Part shown: piece after piece, positions 43,072 through 52,414 of the stretch
How the letters are laid out: each line of letters opens with the position of its first letter
Numbering within the stretch: the first letter of the stretch is position 1
Translations under genes and position numbers: made by a program
Source: Gammaproteobacteria bacterium
Lineage (GTDB): Bacteria > Pseudomonadota > Gammaproteobacteria > SZUA-229
NCBI GenBank assembly: GCA_022340645.1
Contig: JAJDNP010000036.1
Coordinates: forward strand, 1 to 58,217
Direction of reading: 5' to 3'
DNA: 58,217 bases
Notes under the pieces: model-generated
Seen by the model: the letters and a program-made list of their open reading frames with translations, nothing else
Told to the model about the DNA's origin: nothing
Databases searched by the model: none

Positions 43072-45546
43072 ATGTCAAATCAAAACTGGCTCAATACCAG
43101 TAAAATTCCCGAAACGGATCCTTTGCATGAGGACAGTCGTTCGCTATCAGAAGGGTTCCATCGTTACCTCAGAAATCATCTTGGCCATTTTCTCAGTTGT
43201 GCCCCTTACAATATTTATGAAGCGATGGCGTTGACAATCCGTGACCGGATAATGATACGGTGGTTCAATACCTGGCAGCGCCATAAACAGCCTGGTGTGC
43301 GCAAGGCTTATTACATGTCACTGGAGTTTCTCATTGGCCGTGCGCTGGGAAATCATTTACTGAACCTGGATCTTGAAAAAGAAACACGTGAAGCATTAAA
43401 TGGCTTTTCAGTTGAGCTCGAGGACCTGATGGAACAGGAACCGGATGCGGGCCTGGGAAACGGCGGCCTTGGCAGGCTGGCAGCCTGTTTCATGGATAGC
43501 TGTGCGACGCTTGAGCTGCCGGTGATCGGCTACGGGATTCGTTATGAATATGGTATGTTTCGGCAGCTAATAAAACATGGTTACCAGGTTGAGGAACCTG
43601 ACCACTGGTTGCGTGACGGTAATCCCTGGGAAGTGTCTCGCCCCGAATACCAGCAGCTTGTCCATTTTGGCGGCCACACGGTCCATTACAAGGACAAGGA
43701 TGGCATTGAGCGAGTTCGCTGGGCCGATACCAATGATGTCATCGCTATTCCCTACGATATGCCGATTTCGGGTTACTGTAATGAAACAATTAATACGCTC
43801 AGGTTGTGGAAGTCAACGGCAACGGAAATCTTTAACCTGGATGAGTTCAATGCCGGCGATTACGCTGATGCCGTGGAGGCAAAAAATGACGCTGAACATA
43901 TTTCAATGGTGCTATACCCAAATGACGCCAGTGAAAACGGTAAGGAACTGAGACTCAAACAGCAGTATTTTCTTGCCTCAGCCAGCCTCCATGATGTCAT
44001 CAGGCTGTGGGAAGAAACCGATGGCGCGGACTACTCACGTTTTGCGGAGTTCAATGTGTTCCAGATGAACGACACCCATCCAACTATTGCGGTGGCTGAA
44101 TTAATGCGCATTCTGCTGGATGAAAAACAGCTGTCGTGGAAGGAGGCATGGGCAATCACCACGAAAACGATGGCTTATACCAACCATACACTGTTGCCGG
44201 AAGCACTGGAACGCTGGCCAGTTTCACTGATGGAGCGTCTGCTGCCGCGTCTGATGGAAATTATCTACCAGATAAACAAAATATTTTTACATGAAGTAGC
44301 ACTCAGGTGGCCGGGTGACACTAAAAGACAGCAAAGAATGTCGATTATTGAGGAAAGCGAACATAAACAGGTGCGTATGGCCTATCTTGCCATTGTCGGC
44401 AGTTTTTCCGTGAATGGCGTCGCGAAGCTGCATTCAGACCTGTTATGTGAAGGCCTGTTTAGGGATTTCTGTGAACTGTGGCCGGGCAAATTCAATAACA
44501 AAACCAATGGCGTAACACCGCGGCGATGGATAGCGCGGGCAAACCCGGGATTGAGCCAGCTGATTACTGACCAGATTGGCTACGAATGGGTGGCAGACCT
44601 CAGTCATATTAAATATCTGAATGAATGTGCCAGCCCGGATAACAAGGAGTTTCATAAAAAATGGTTCGATATTAAACAGGCGAATAAAAAACGCCTGGCT
44701 CAACTGGTGCTGGATAAAACCGGTATCGAGTTCGATCCAAAAGCGATGTTCGATGTACAGGTAAAACGCATTCACGAATACAAACGGCAACTGCTAAATA
44801 TATTGCACGTTATTCATCTATATGTCCGTATAAAAAACGGCGACACAAAGAACTGGACAGCGCGTAATGTGCTGATCGGTGGCAAGGCTGCACCGGGTTA
44901 TCATATGGCGAAGCTGATCATTAAACTGGTCAATAACGTGGCTGAAATTGTTAATAGTGATCCGGACGTTAACACTAAACTTCGACTGGCATTTTTACCT
45001 AACTATAACGTGTCAGCGATGGAAATCATCAGCCCGGGAACCGATCTGTCAGAACAGATATCGACGGCAGGTAAGGAAGCTTCGGGTACCGGAAATATGA
45101 AGTTCATGATGAACGGTGCCCTGACCATCGGTACCTATGATGGCGCCAATATTGAAATACTCGAACAGGTCGGCGAAGAAAACTTTTTCCTGTTTGGACT
45201 CAGGGCAAATGAGGTGACAGAGCTGCAACAAAATTATGATCCGCAACATTATATTAATAATGACCCTGACCTCCAGGCGGTGATGAACTTACTGGAGTGC
45301 GGCCACTTCAACCTGTTTGAACCGGGCATATTCCAGGACGTTATCAATTCACTGCGCAGTCCGTATGACCAATGGCTGACGCTCGCGGATTTTCGCAGTT
45401 ATGTTGATGCTCAGGAAAAAGCTGCTGCATGTTATCGCAACAGGAAAAAATGGGTGCAAAAAAGTATACTCAATACCGCATCCAGTGGTTATTTTTCGAC
45501 TGATCGAACGATGCAGGAGTACAATAACGATATCTGGAAACTTTAA
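43072..45546 (+). CDS. glgP: Glycogen/starch/alpha-glucan phosphorylase (GT35)
   Basis: 824 residues, full length. YYMSLEFLIGRALGNHLLNL, DAGLGNGGLGRLAACFMDS, VFQMNDTHPTIAVAELMR and NKTNGVTPRRWI are family landmarks. EASGTGNMKFMMNGALTIGT contains the Lys that binds pyridoxal phosphate. It releases glucose-1-phosphate from glycogen chain ends. It lies 395 nt after glgA, far enough to have its own promoter, and heads the mobilisation part of the block. Confidence 0.97.
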   Translation: MSNQNWLNTSKIPETDPLHEDSRSLSEGFHRYLRNHLGHFLSCAPYNIYEAMALTIRDRIMIRWFNTWQRHKQPGVRKAYYMSLEFLIGRALGNHLLNLDLEKETREALNGFSVELEDLMEQEPDAGLGNGGLGRLAACFMDSCATLELPVIGYGIRYEYGMFRQLIKHGYQVEEPDHWLRDGNPWEVSRPEYQQLVHFGGHTVHYKDKDGIERVRWADTNDVIAIPYDMPISGYCNETINTLRLWKSTATEIFNLDEFNAGDYADAVEAKNDAEHISMVLYPNDASENGKELRLKQQYFLASASLHDVIRLWEETDGADYSRFAEFNVFQMNDTHPTIAVAELMRILLDEKQLSWKEAWAITTKTMAYTNHTLLPEALERWPVSLMERLLPRLMEIIYQINKIFLHEVALRWPGDTKRQQRMSIIEESEHKQVRMAYLAIVGSFSVNGVAKLHSDLLCEGLFRDFCELWPGKFNNKTNGVTPRRWIARANPGLSQLITDQIGYEWVADLSHIKYLNECASPDNKEFHKKWFDIKQANKKRLAQLVLDKTGIEFDPKAMFDVQVKRIHEYKRQLLNILHVIHLYVRIKNGDTKNWTARNVLIGGKAAPGYHMAKLIIKLVNNVAEIVNSDPDVNTKLRLAFLPNYNVSAMEIISPGTDLSEQISTAGKEASGTGNMKFMMNGALTIGTYDGANIEILEQVGEENFFLFGLRANEVTELQQNYDPQHYINNDPDLQAVMNLLECGHFNLFEPGIFQDVINSLRSPYDQWLTLADFRSYVDAQEKAAACYRNRKKWVQKSILNTASSGYFSTDRTMQEYNNDIWKL

Positions 45547-45574
45547 CCTAAAATCATCAGTTGGACGGCAGGTA

Positions 45575-45700
45575 GAGTGCTTTTTTTATGGTGACTAGCA
45601 AGGCGCGATGAGGCGGAATAGTGAGCTATTGCAACGATTCGCAACGAAGCCAGGCGCGATAAAAAATGTGCTATACCTGTGGTAGCGCAGTCACCCTTTC
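45575..45700. repeat. Repeat-like element downstream of glgP
   Basis: Near-complementary ends AGGTAGAGTGCTTTTTTTAT and the complement of AGGTATAGCACATTTTTTAT bracket the element. Inside, AGGCGCGAT occurs twice in direct orientation about 50 nt apart (CAAGGCGCGATGAGGC and CCAGGCGCGATAAA). The look is that of a dispersed intergenic repeat rather than a gene. I see no second copy in the window. Confidence 0.45.
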
Positions 45701-45785
45701 GGTGAGTTTGTTAGTAGCACAATAGTTAAATAAAATTATATAGTTTGCGTTACATTGAAGCGGTCAACTGATGAATTTAGGTTTA

Positions 45786-45928
45786 AATAACTTCTGCAAC
45801 TACGTTATTTGCGGAAGTTATTGTAGAATAGAACCATCCCTGGAACAAAAGGGCTTTGCCAGGGTCGGATTGCTCGAATTCATTTAAATGTGATCACAGA
45901 ACCTGACATACTAACCATATGTCAGGTT
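45786..45928. repeat. Two hairpins upstream of gpmI
   Basis: AATAACTTCTGC and GCGGAAGTTATT (45786-45822) form one stem with a single mismatch. AACCTGACATA (45900-45910) and TATGTCAGGTT (45918-45928) form a perfect 11-bp stem with a 7-nt loop, 31 nt before the chosen gpmI start. The second could affect gpmI translation or act as an operator. Confidence 0.5.
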
Positions 45929-45959
45929 GCAGTATGAACATCCCTTGATTCAACTTCGT

Positions 45960-47579
45960 ATGGCTAATACTATGACCGAATCTTCTTCTACATCTCACTC
46001 GGCGCCACGCCGGCAGGTGTTACTGGTAATACTCGATGGTTTTGGTGTCAACATCAGTGCGCAACATAATGCAGTTGCGCTGGCGAATACGCCAAATTTT
46101 GACCGCTGGTTTTCAACAAACCCGCACACACTGATTAATTCATCAGGTGCAGCTGTTGGCTTGCCTGATGGGCAGATGGGTAATTCCGAAGTCGGTCACA
46201 TGACATTGGGAAGCGGCATGGTCGTCGAGCAGGACCTGGTGCATCTCAACAATAAAATAAACAGCGGCGAGTTCTTCCAGAACCCGGTGCTTATCGAAAC
46301 CATGTCCCGGGCACGAGAAAAGGGGCGCCCCATGCACATTACCGGACTGGTTTCCGATGGCGGGGTGCACAGCCATGTCAATCACCTGCTGGCATTGATC
46401 AGGATGTGCAAACAGCAGGGCGTAAAACCACATCTGCACATGATTACTGACGGCCGTGATACGCCGCCACGCTCTGCAAGGAATTACCTGCCTCAGGTTG
46501 AAGCCGAATTGCGCTCTGCCGGCGGTTGTATTGCAACTGTCATGGGTCGTTATTATGCAATGGACCGCGACAAGCGCTGGCATCGTACTGAAAAAGCCTG
46601 GCGGGCACTGGTGCTGGGCGAGGCACGTACCGCCGTGAGTGCGCTTGATGCGATTGAAAGCGCCTATGCACTTGGCGAAAATGATGAATTCATCAGTCCG
46701 GTGCGACTGCCCGAAGCAGAAAATATACAGCACGGCGATCCGCTTATCTGTTTCAATTTTCGCAAAGACCGGCCTCGGCAGTTACTGTCAGCACTTGACT
46801 GCAGTTTCTTCGACAGCTTTGAGCGTAATAATGCGCCGCGTGCCAGCGTGACCTGCCTGATGCTGTATGATCACATGATGGGCATGCCATATGCGTTTGA
46901 ACATGATGTGCCAGAGCTGACCCTGGCCGAAATTCTGTCTGACGCCGGCATCAAACACTTTCATTGTGCCGAGACGGAAAAGTTTGCTCATGTGACTTAT
47001 TTCTTTAATGGCGGCAGCGATAGCCCGTTACCGGGTGAAACCCGCAAGTTACTGCAGTCGCCTAAAGTTGCCACCTATGATTTGCAACCGGAGATGAGTG
47101 CCGGCGCTGTTGCTGATGCCGTGATTGATGCTATTCACACAGGCGAATACCCTTTTATCGTGGTTAATTTTGCCAATGGCGACATGGTTGGCCACACGGC
47201 AGTAGAAGATGCTGTCATCAGGGCTGTAGAAGTACTCGACGCTGAAGTGGGAAGAGTACTGCAACGCGCCGATGATGCAGGGTATTCAATTATTTTGACT
47301 GCCGACCATGGAAATTGCGAAGAGATGGTGGATCCGGCAACCGGCGAACCGCAGACCCAGCATACAACGTACCCAGTGCCCTGCATGGTTGTCGATGAAC
47401 AGGTATGGCGGCTTTCCAGTGGTGGCGGCCTGGCCAACATTGCGCCTACTGTGTTGCAGTTAATGGGGCTGCCGGTGCCTGATGAAATGGCAGCATCCCT
47501 GTTACTTGAAGCACTCCCTGTTAAAAGATTACGGCAGAAATTTGATTTAAGTGAAAATAAAATAAAAAGTGTTGCCTGA
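45960..47579 (+). CDS. gpmI: 2,3-bisphosphoglycerate-independent phosphoglycerate mutase
   Basis: 539 residues from ATG 45960; ATG 45972 and TTG 45927 are alternatives and none has a clear ribosome site. VLLVILDGFG gives the first metal-binding Asp. The active Ser is in DGQMGNSEVGH. TDGRDTPPRSA, FNFRKDRPRQL and the C-terminal TADHGNCEEM with HTTYPVPC complete the di-manganese site. It interconverts 3- and 2-phosphoglycerate. In this block it links sugar breakdown or synthesis with lower glycolysis. The N-terminal about 20 residues before the core are Ser/Thr-rich and non-conserved. Confidence 0.95.
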   Translation: MANTMTESSSTSHSAPRRQVLLVILDGFGVNISAQHNAVALANTPNFDRWFSTNPHTLINSSGAAVGLPDGQMGNSEVGHMTLGSGMVVEQDLVHLNNKINSGEFFQNPVLIETMSRAREKGRPMHITGLVSDGGVHSHVNHLLALIRMCKQQGVKPHLHMITDGRDTPPRSARNYLPQVEAELRSAGGCIATVMGRYYAMDRDKRWHRTEKAWRALVLGEARTAVSALDAIESAYALGENDEFISPVRLPEAENIQHGDPLICFNFRKDRPRQLLSALDCSFFDSFERNNAPRASVTCLMLYDHMMGMPYAFEHDVPELTLAEILSDAGIKHFHCAETEKFAHVTYFFNGGSDSPLPGETRKLLQSPKVATYDLQPEMSAGAVADAVIDAIHTGEYPFIVVNFANGDMVGHTAVEDAVIRAVEVLDAEVGRVLQRADDAGYSIILTADHGNCEEMVDPATGEPQTQHTTYPVPCMVVDEQVWRLSSGGGLANIAPTVLQLMGLPVPDEMAASLLLEALPVKRLRQKFDLSENKIKSVA

Positions 47580-47853
47580 TATAAATCTGAATGCGCGAAA
47601 AAATCTATCGGGAATCGTTTTTCATGGAAGCCCCGAGGCAAGAAGTACAGCGATATACTGGATATTATTCGCACAAAATCAGTTCTGCAGCTACAAGCAC
47701 CTGTATTGTGCGAATAAGTTCGCAGCTACGAAATGGCATAGCATAATGGCCACGTTAATATACCCAGACAAAACAATAATAAGAATCAGAATCAGAATCA
47801 GAGAATTCTTAATTGAACATCAATGACAGGTTTGGTTACAATGGAGACAGGTT

Positions 47854-49359
47854 ATGGTAACCGCTGGCAATAATATACAGACAGCCGATCCATCTAACAT
47901 AGTCATCTTCGGTGTTACCGGTGACCTGAGCAAACGCAAGCTTATGCCTGCACTGGTGCGAATGCTCTGTTGCGGCCTGGTGCATGATGACAGCAAGATA
48001 CTTGGCGTGGTGAACAACCGTAGCGAAGAAGTCTGGTTGAACCTGGTGCGTGAAGGCATGCAACAGTTTTCACCCGAGATCATAGAAGACGAAGAGAAGT
48101 GGCAGAGGTTCAAGTCACGGCTGATCATGGTGCCGGGTGATCTTGGTGATGAAACCACCTACCAGCGAGTTGCCGATGCCCTGGTGACACTGGACGGCAA
48201 AAAGAATGCAATGTTTTACTGTGCGATTCCACCGGAATGGTATGGTACCGTAACACGCGGCCTGCACCAGGCCGGACTGGCAAACGAGGAAGAAGGCTAC
48301 CGCCGGCTGGTGATTGAAAAACCCTTTGGCCATAACCTGGCAAGCGCCCAGGAGCTGAACAAGGAACTGCAGTCGGTGTTCCACGAAAATCAGATCTACC
48401 GTATTGACCATTACCTGGGCAAGGAAAGTGTGCAGAACCTGCTGGTTTTCCGTTTTGCCAACAGCATTATGGAACCGCTGTGGAACCGCAATTATATTGA
48501 CCATATCCAGATATCCACTTCCGAAACCCTGGGCATCGAGTACCGCGCCAAGTACTACGAGAAATCCGGCGCCTTAAGAGACATGATTCAAAGTCATATC
48601 ATGCAGATGATGACACTCGTCGCGATGGAACCGCCGGTTGAGTTTACCGCTGACGCCGTGCGAGATGAGAAAATGAAAGTGCTCAACGCTATACGTTCCA
48701 TTGGTCCAGAACAGATAAAAACCGACACCGTATCGGCACAATATGCCTCCGGCACTGTTGATGGCGAACACGTGCCGGCCTATGTTTCCGAGGAAAATGT
48801 GTCGCCGGAGTCATCCACTGAAACCTTTGCCGCGGTGCGATTCTATATTGATAACTGGCGCTGGCAGGGCGTGCCGTTCATTTTATGGACAGGTAAACGT
48901 TTGCAGGAGAAAGTTTCGGAAGTAATGATCCGCTTTCGCAGACCGCCGTTTAATTTATTCAATACCCATGCTTCTATTCCGGCAGCAAACGCGCTGGTGT
49001 TCCGCCTGCAACCGGATGGCGGCATCGTATTCCGCCTCAACGCCAAGAAGCCAGGACTCACTACGGACAATGAAACCATGGTGATGCGTGCGCCATACGC
49101 GGATGATACCGAAGAAGTGGCTGATGCCTATGAAATACTGATGCATGATGTTCTCATTGGCGATCGCACATTGTTTTCACGAGCAGACGAAGTAGAAACC
49201 TCGTGGGAAATTGTCGAACCCATACTGCATGCCTGGGAAAACCGGGTGTCTATCGAACGCTACCGTGCCGGCACCTGGGATGTTCCCGCAATGGATGCAC
49301 TGACCAGGGACTGTGTCGGCGGCTGGCATAAACCCACGGTGCACAAAAAGCCTGCTTAA
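47854..49359 (+). CDS. zwf: Glucose-6-phosphate 1-dehydrogenase
   Basis: 501 residues. GGAGACAGG precedes ATG 47854. The dinucleotide motif IFGVTGDLSKRKLMPAL, the LVIEKPFGHNL strand, and the active-site RIDHYLGKE (His) are intact; the rest matches the family to the end (GGWHKPT). It oxidises glucose-6-phosphate to 6-phosphogluconolactone, producing NADPH. It is 5 nt before pgl, followed 8 nt later by sucrose-phosphate synthase, so all three are probably co-transcribed. A short AGAATC tandem (about 47781-47805) lies in the gap upstream. Confidence 0.97.
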   Translation: MVTAGNNIQTADPSNIVIFGVTGDLSKRKLMPALVRMLCCGLVHDDSKILGVVNNRSEEVWLNLVREGMQQFSPEIIEDEEKWQRFKSRLIMVPGDLGDETTYQRVADALVTLDGKKNAMFYCAIPPEWYGTVTRGLHQAGLANEEEGYRRLVIEKPFGHNLASAQELNKELQSVFHENQIYRIDHYLGKESVQNLLVFRFANSIMEPLWNRNYIDHIQISTSETLGIEYRAKYYEKSGALRDMIQSHIMQMMTLVAMEPPVEFTADAVRDEKMKVLNAIRSIGPEQIKTDTVSAQYASGTVDGEHVPAYVSEENVSPESSTETFAAVRFYIDNWRWQGVPFILWTGKRLQEKVSEVMIRFRRPPFNLFNTHASIPAANALVFRLQPDGGIVFRLNAKKPGLTTDNETMVMRAPYADDTEEVADAYEILMHDVLIGDRTLFSRADEVETSWEIVEPILHAWENRVSIERYRAGTWDVPAMDALTRDCVGGWHKPTVHKKPA

Positions 49360-49364
49360 GTCAA

Positions 49365-50039
49365 ATGGATAACTTCAGGATATACAAAACACCTGAAATG
49401 GTTGCCCGGGCGGCTGCTGATTATCTTTTCCAGAAGATCAAAGCCTGCGTCGCCGAAAAAGGCTCATGCCACGTTATCCTGCCAGGCGGCAGCACACCGG
49501 CGCGCTGCCTCGAATTATTAGCGGAAAAGGCCCTGCCATGGAAAAATATCCACTGGTATGCGGGAGATGAACGCTGTTATCCGGTTGGTCATGCCGAGCG
49601 CAATGATACAATGATCACCGCAAAACTGCTCTCACAGCATGAACAGGCTAGCTGTAACTTTCACCCGATACCCGCAGAACTCGGCCCGGAGCTGGCTGCA
49701 GAAAACTATGCCAGCCTGATCGATGCAACTGGAGGTGTGGATATTGCGGTGCTGGGCATGGGCGAAGATGGCCATACTGCGAGCCTGTTTCCGGGTAACA
49801 AGGCGCTGGATGATCAGCGCAGTGTCGTCGCAGTTTACAATGCACCCAAAGCACCCGCTGAACGAGTTTCGATTGGTTTAACCACGCTGAGAAGTGCCGC
49901 TGAATGTATCGTTATTGCGACCGGTGCTAACAAGGCGGAGGCGCTGGCAAGTGTTCTTAATGGCGCGTTGCTGCCTGTTGGTATAATAGAACCCGATGTC
50001 TGGTTTATTGATGAAGCCGCCGCTTCAATTATGACATAA
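49365..50039 (+). CDS. pgl: 6-phosphogluconolactonase (DevB/SOL type)
   Basis: 224 residues, normal for the bacterial DevB type. CHVILPGGSTPARCLELL, HWYAGDERCYPVGHAERND and AVLGMGEDGHTASLFPGN (catalytic His) are clear. It hydrolyses 6-phosphogluconolactone. It continues directly from zwf. Completion of the oxidative branch depends on gnd at 1065, which lies at the other end of the window. Confidence 0.95.
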   Translation: MDNFRIYKTPEMVARAAADYLFQKIKACVAEKGSCHVILPGGSTPARCLELLAEKALPWKNIHWYAGDERCYPVGHAERNDTMITAKLLSQHEQASCNFHPIPAELGPELAAENYASLIDATGGVDIAVLGMGEDGHTASLFPGNKALDDQRSVVAVYNAPKAPAERVSIGLTTLRSAAECIVIATGANKAEALASVLNGALLPVGIIEPDVWFIDEAAASIMT

Positions 50040-50047
50040 TAGATTGC

Positions 50048-52186
50048 ATGAATAGTGAAAATGGAAAACTGTATATCGTGCTGGTAAGTGTTCATGGTCT
50101 TGTCCGCGGACACGACCTGGAACTCGGCAGGGATGCCGACACCGGTGGCCAGATAAAATACGTGATTGAACTGCTGCGTGAACTGGGACAGCGCCCCGAG
50201 GTCGAGCAGGCAGTGCTGCTTACCCGGCGCGTAAACGACCCGGGCGTAAGCGATGATTATGACGAACCGGTTGAGACCCTGTCAGACAAAGCCCGTATAG
50301 TACGCATAAACTGCGGTGAAGAAGGGTATCTGCCCAAGGAAACCTTGTGGGATTCGCTGGATAACTTTGCTGATAACGCCCTGGAGTACCTGAATACACA
50401 GAAGTCTTTGCCTGATATTATCCACAGCCATTATGCCGATGCAGGCTATGTCAGTATTCGTTTGGCGCATCAGCTCAATATTCCGCTGGTCCATACCGGT
50501 CACTCGCTGGGACGCAGTAAACGCAAGCAACTGCTTGCCGGCGGTATGAAGCAGGATGAGATTGAACAGCGTTATAATATCTCACGGCGTATCGATGCGG
50601 AGGAGGAAATACTCGGTGTTGCTGAATGCGTGATAACCAGCACGCGGCAGGAAATCGTTGAACAGTACGGTATGTACAATTTTTATCAGCCGAATACGAT
50701 GCGGGTAATACCGCCGGGTACAGATCTCCAACAGTTTTATCCACCTCGGGGTGATGAGCGTCAGACAACGATATACCGGGATATCTGCCGGTTTTTACAG
50801 GAACCGCAGAAACCGATCATACTGGCACTGTCGCGGCCTGACCATAGAAAAAACATTACCACGCTGGTTGAAGCGTATGGTGAAGCAGCACAGCTTCAGC
50901 GCATGGCCAATCTGGTAATCATTGCCGGCAACCGTGACGAAATACGGGAAATGGAAAGCGGCGCACAGGACGTACTGACCGAAATATTTCTCACCATCGA
51001 CTCATATGACCTCTATGGAAAAGTCGCTTACCCCAAGCATCACCGTGCGGGTGAGGTGCCTATCATTTATCGCCTGGCCGCTGCTTCCGGCGGTGTATTT
51101 ATAAACCCGGCATTGACCGAGCCCTTCGGCCTTACCCTGATTGAAGCAGCAGCCTGCGGCCTGCCCATTGTGGCTACCGAAGACGGCGGCCCCAAAGACA
51201 TCATTGAAAACTGTCAGAACGGTTACCTGGTCGATCCGCTTGATAAACAGCAGATGGCAGACGCCCTGCTTAAGGTACTGCAGGACAAGACTAACCGTAA
51301 ACGCCTGGCCGACAATGGTATTAAGGGCGTGCGCGTGCATTATTCATGGCGGGCACATGTTGATAAATATCTCAAACTGATACAGCCCATTGTTGACAAG
51401 ACGGAGCCGATTGAGCGCATGGAACTCAGGCGCCGTCCCATGCTTTATCATGACCGCGCCATTTTTAGCGATCTCGATCAGAACCTGCTGGGCGACCCGG
51501 AATCGCTGAAAGAATTTGTGAAAGTAATCACGGAGAACAGAAGCACAGCAACATTTGGTATCGCGACAGGCCGCCGGCTTGATTCCGCACTTAAAGTACT
51601 CAAGCAATATCATATCCCGTTACCTGATGTTTTGATTACCAGCCTTGGCACCGAGATTTTTTATAATCCAGGGCTGACATATGATAAAGCGTGGTCACAT
51701 CATATCGATCACATGTGGCGGCGAAGAGCTGTTATGAGCGAACTCAGTGATCTGCAAGGTCTTAAACTACAGCCGAAACGCGAGCAGAGTAAATATAAAA
51801 TCAGCTATTTTTATGATGCAGCGATAGCGCCATCGGTCAATGAAATTATTGACCTGCTGCATGTGCACGAGTTGTCGGCCAATGTGGTGCTTGCCTTTGG
51901 CCAGTACCTTGACATCGTGCCAATCAGGGCATCAAAGGGATTTGCCTTACGCTGGGTCGCAGAGATGTGGGGTATCCCTGTAGAAAATATCCTCGCTGCC
52001 GGCGGCTCGGGCGCAGACGAGGACATGATGCGTGGCAATACGAAATCCGTGGTTGTCGCCAATCGACATCATGAGGAACTATCTGAACTGGCCAATATCG
52101 AAAATATCTATTTCGCAGACCGGCCCTTCGCCGCCGGTATCCTGCAGGCAATCGAACATTACGACTTTTTAGGCAATGCAAGGTAA
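50048..52186 (+). CDS. Sucrose-phosphate synthase with C-terminal HAD phosphatase domain
   Basis: 712 residues. The GT4 glycosyltransferase part (1-460) opens with VSVHGLVRGHDLELGRDADTGG-type sequence, core GRDADTGGQIKYVIEL, and holds the donor motif PALTEPFGLTLIEAAACGLP (E-X7-E). A HAD-IIB domain (about 470-712) begins IFSDLDQNLLG, which keeps both Asp of motif I, with GIATGRRLDSAL and GGSGADEDMM later. The first part makes sucrose-6-phosphate from a nucleotide-glucose and fructose-6-phosphate. The intact DxD suggests the second part may remove the phosphate. Fructokinase and amylosucrase follow, the order known from methanotroph sucrose clusters. Confidence 0.88.
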   Translation: MNSENGKLYIVLVSVHGLVRGHDLELGRDADTGGQIKYVIELLRELGQRPEVEQAVLLTRRVNDPGVSDDYDEPVETLSDKARIVRINCGEEGYLPKETLWDSLDNFADNALEYLNTQKSLPDIIHSHYADAGYVSIRLAHQLNIPLVHTGHSLGRSKRKQLLAGGMKQDEIEQRYNISRRIDAEEEILGVAECVITSTRQEIVEQYGMYNFYQPNTMRVIPPGTDLQQFYPPRGDERQTTIYRDICRFLQEPQKPIILALSRPDHRKNITTLVEAYGEAAQLQRMANLVIIAGNRDEIREMESGAQDVLTEIFLTIDSYDLYGKVAYPKHHRAGEVPIIYRLAAASGGVFINPALTEPFGLTLIEAAACGLPIVATEDGGPKDIIENCQNGYLVDPLDKQQMADALLKVLQDKTNRKRLADNGIKGVRVHYSWRAHVDKYLKLIQPIVDKTEPIERMELRRRPMLYHDRAIFSDLDQNLLGDPESLKEFVKVITENRSTATFGIATGRRLDSALKVLKQYHIPLPDVLITSLGTEIFYNPGLTYDKAWSHHIDHMWRRRAVMSELSDLQGLKLQPKREQSKYKISYFYDAAIAPSVNEIIDLLHVHELSANVVLAFGQYLDIVPIRASKGFALRWVAEMWGIPVENILAAGGSGADEDMMRGNTKSVVVANRHHEELSELANIENIYFADRPFAAGILQAIEHYDFLGNAR

Positions 52187-52210
52187 TTACTTAAAAGCAA
52201 AAGCGTTTTA

Positions 52211-52378
52211 CCACAGAGGCACAGAGGGCACAGAGTTTTTATTGTTGGTGTCTATGACAAATGATGTAGGTGCGAATTTATTCGCACATGGTTCCATGGT
52301 ATGTGCATTCGTACGAATAAATTCGCACCTACGTTATACTGGTTTTTTCAAATAAATAAACTCTGTGCCTCTGCGCTG
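52211..52378. repeat. Nested inverted repeat between sucrose synthase and fructokinase genes
   Basis: Outer arms CCACAGAGGCACAGAG (from 52211) and CTCTGTGCCTCTGCGC (52361-52376) enclose a second perfect pair: GTAGGTGCGAATTTATTCG (52266-52284) and its complement (ending GCACCTAC near 52333). GGTTCCATGG lies in the loop. The same two-layer plan is seen in eroded form at 25825-26010. Non-coding. Confidence 0.8.
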
Positions 52379-52414
52379 AAGCAAAAGGTTTTTATCTAAA
52401 CATGAGCGATAAAA

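Noticed and set aside
45889-45898. TGTGATCACA upstream of gpmI as a CRP site
   Set aside because: The half-sites are adjacent; a CRP site needs six bases between TGTGA and TCACA.
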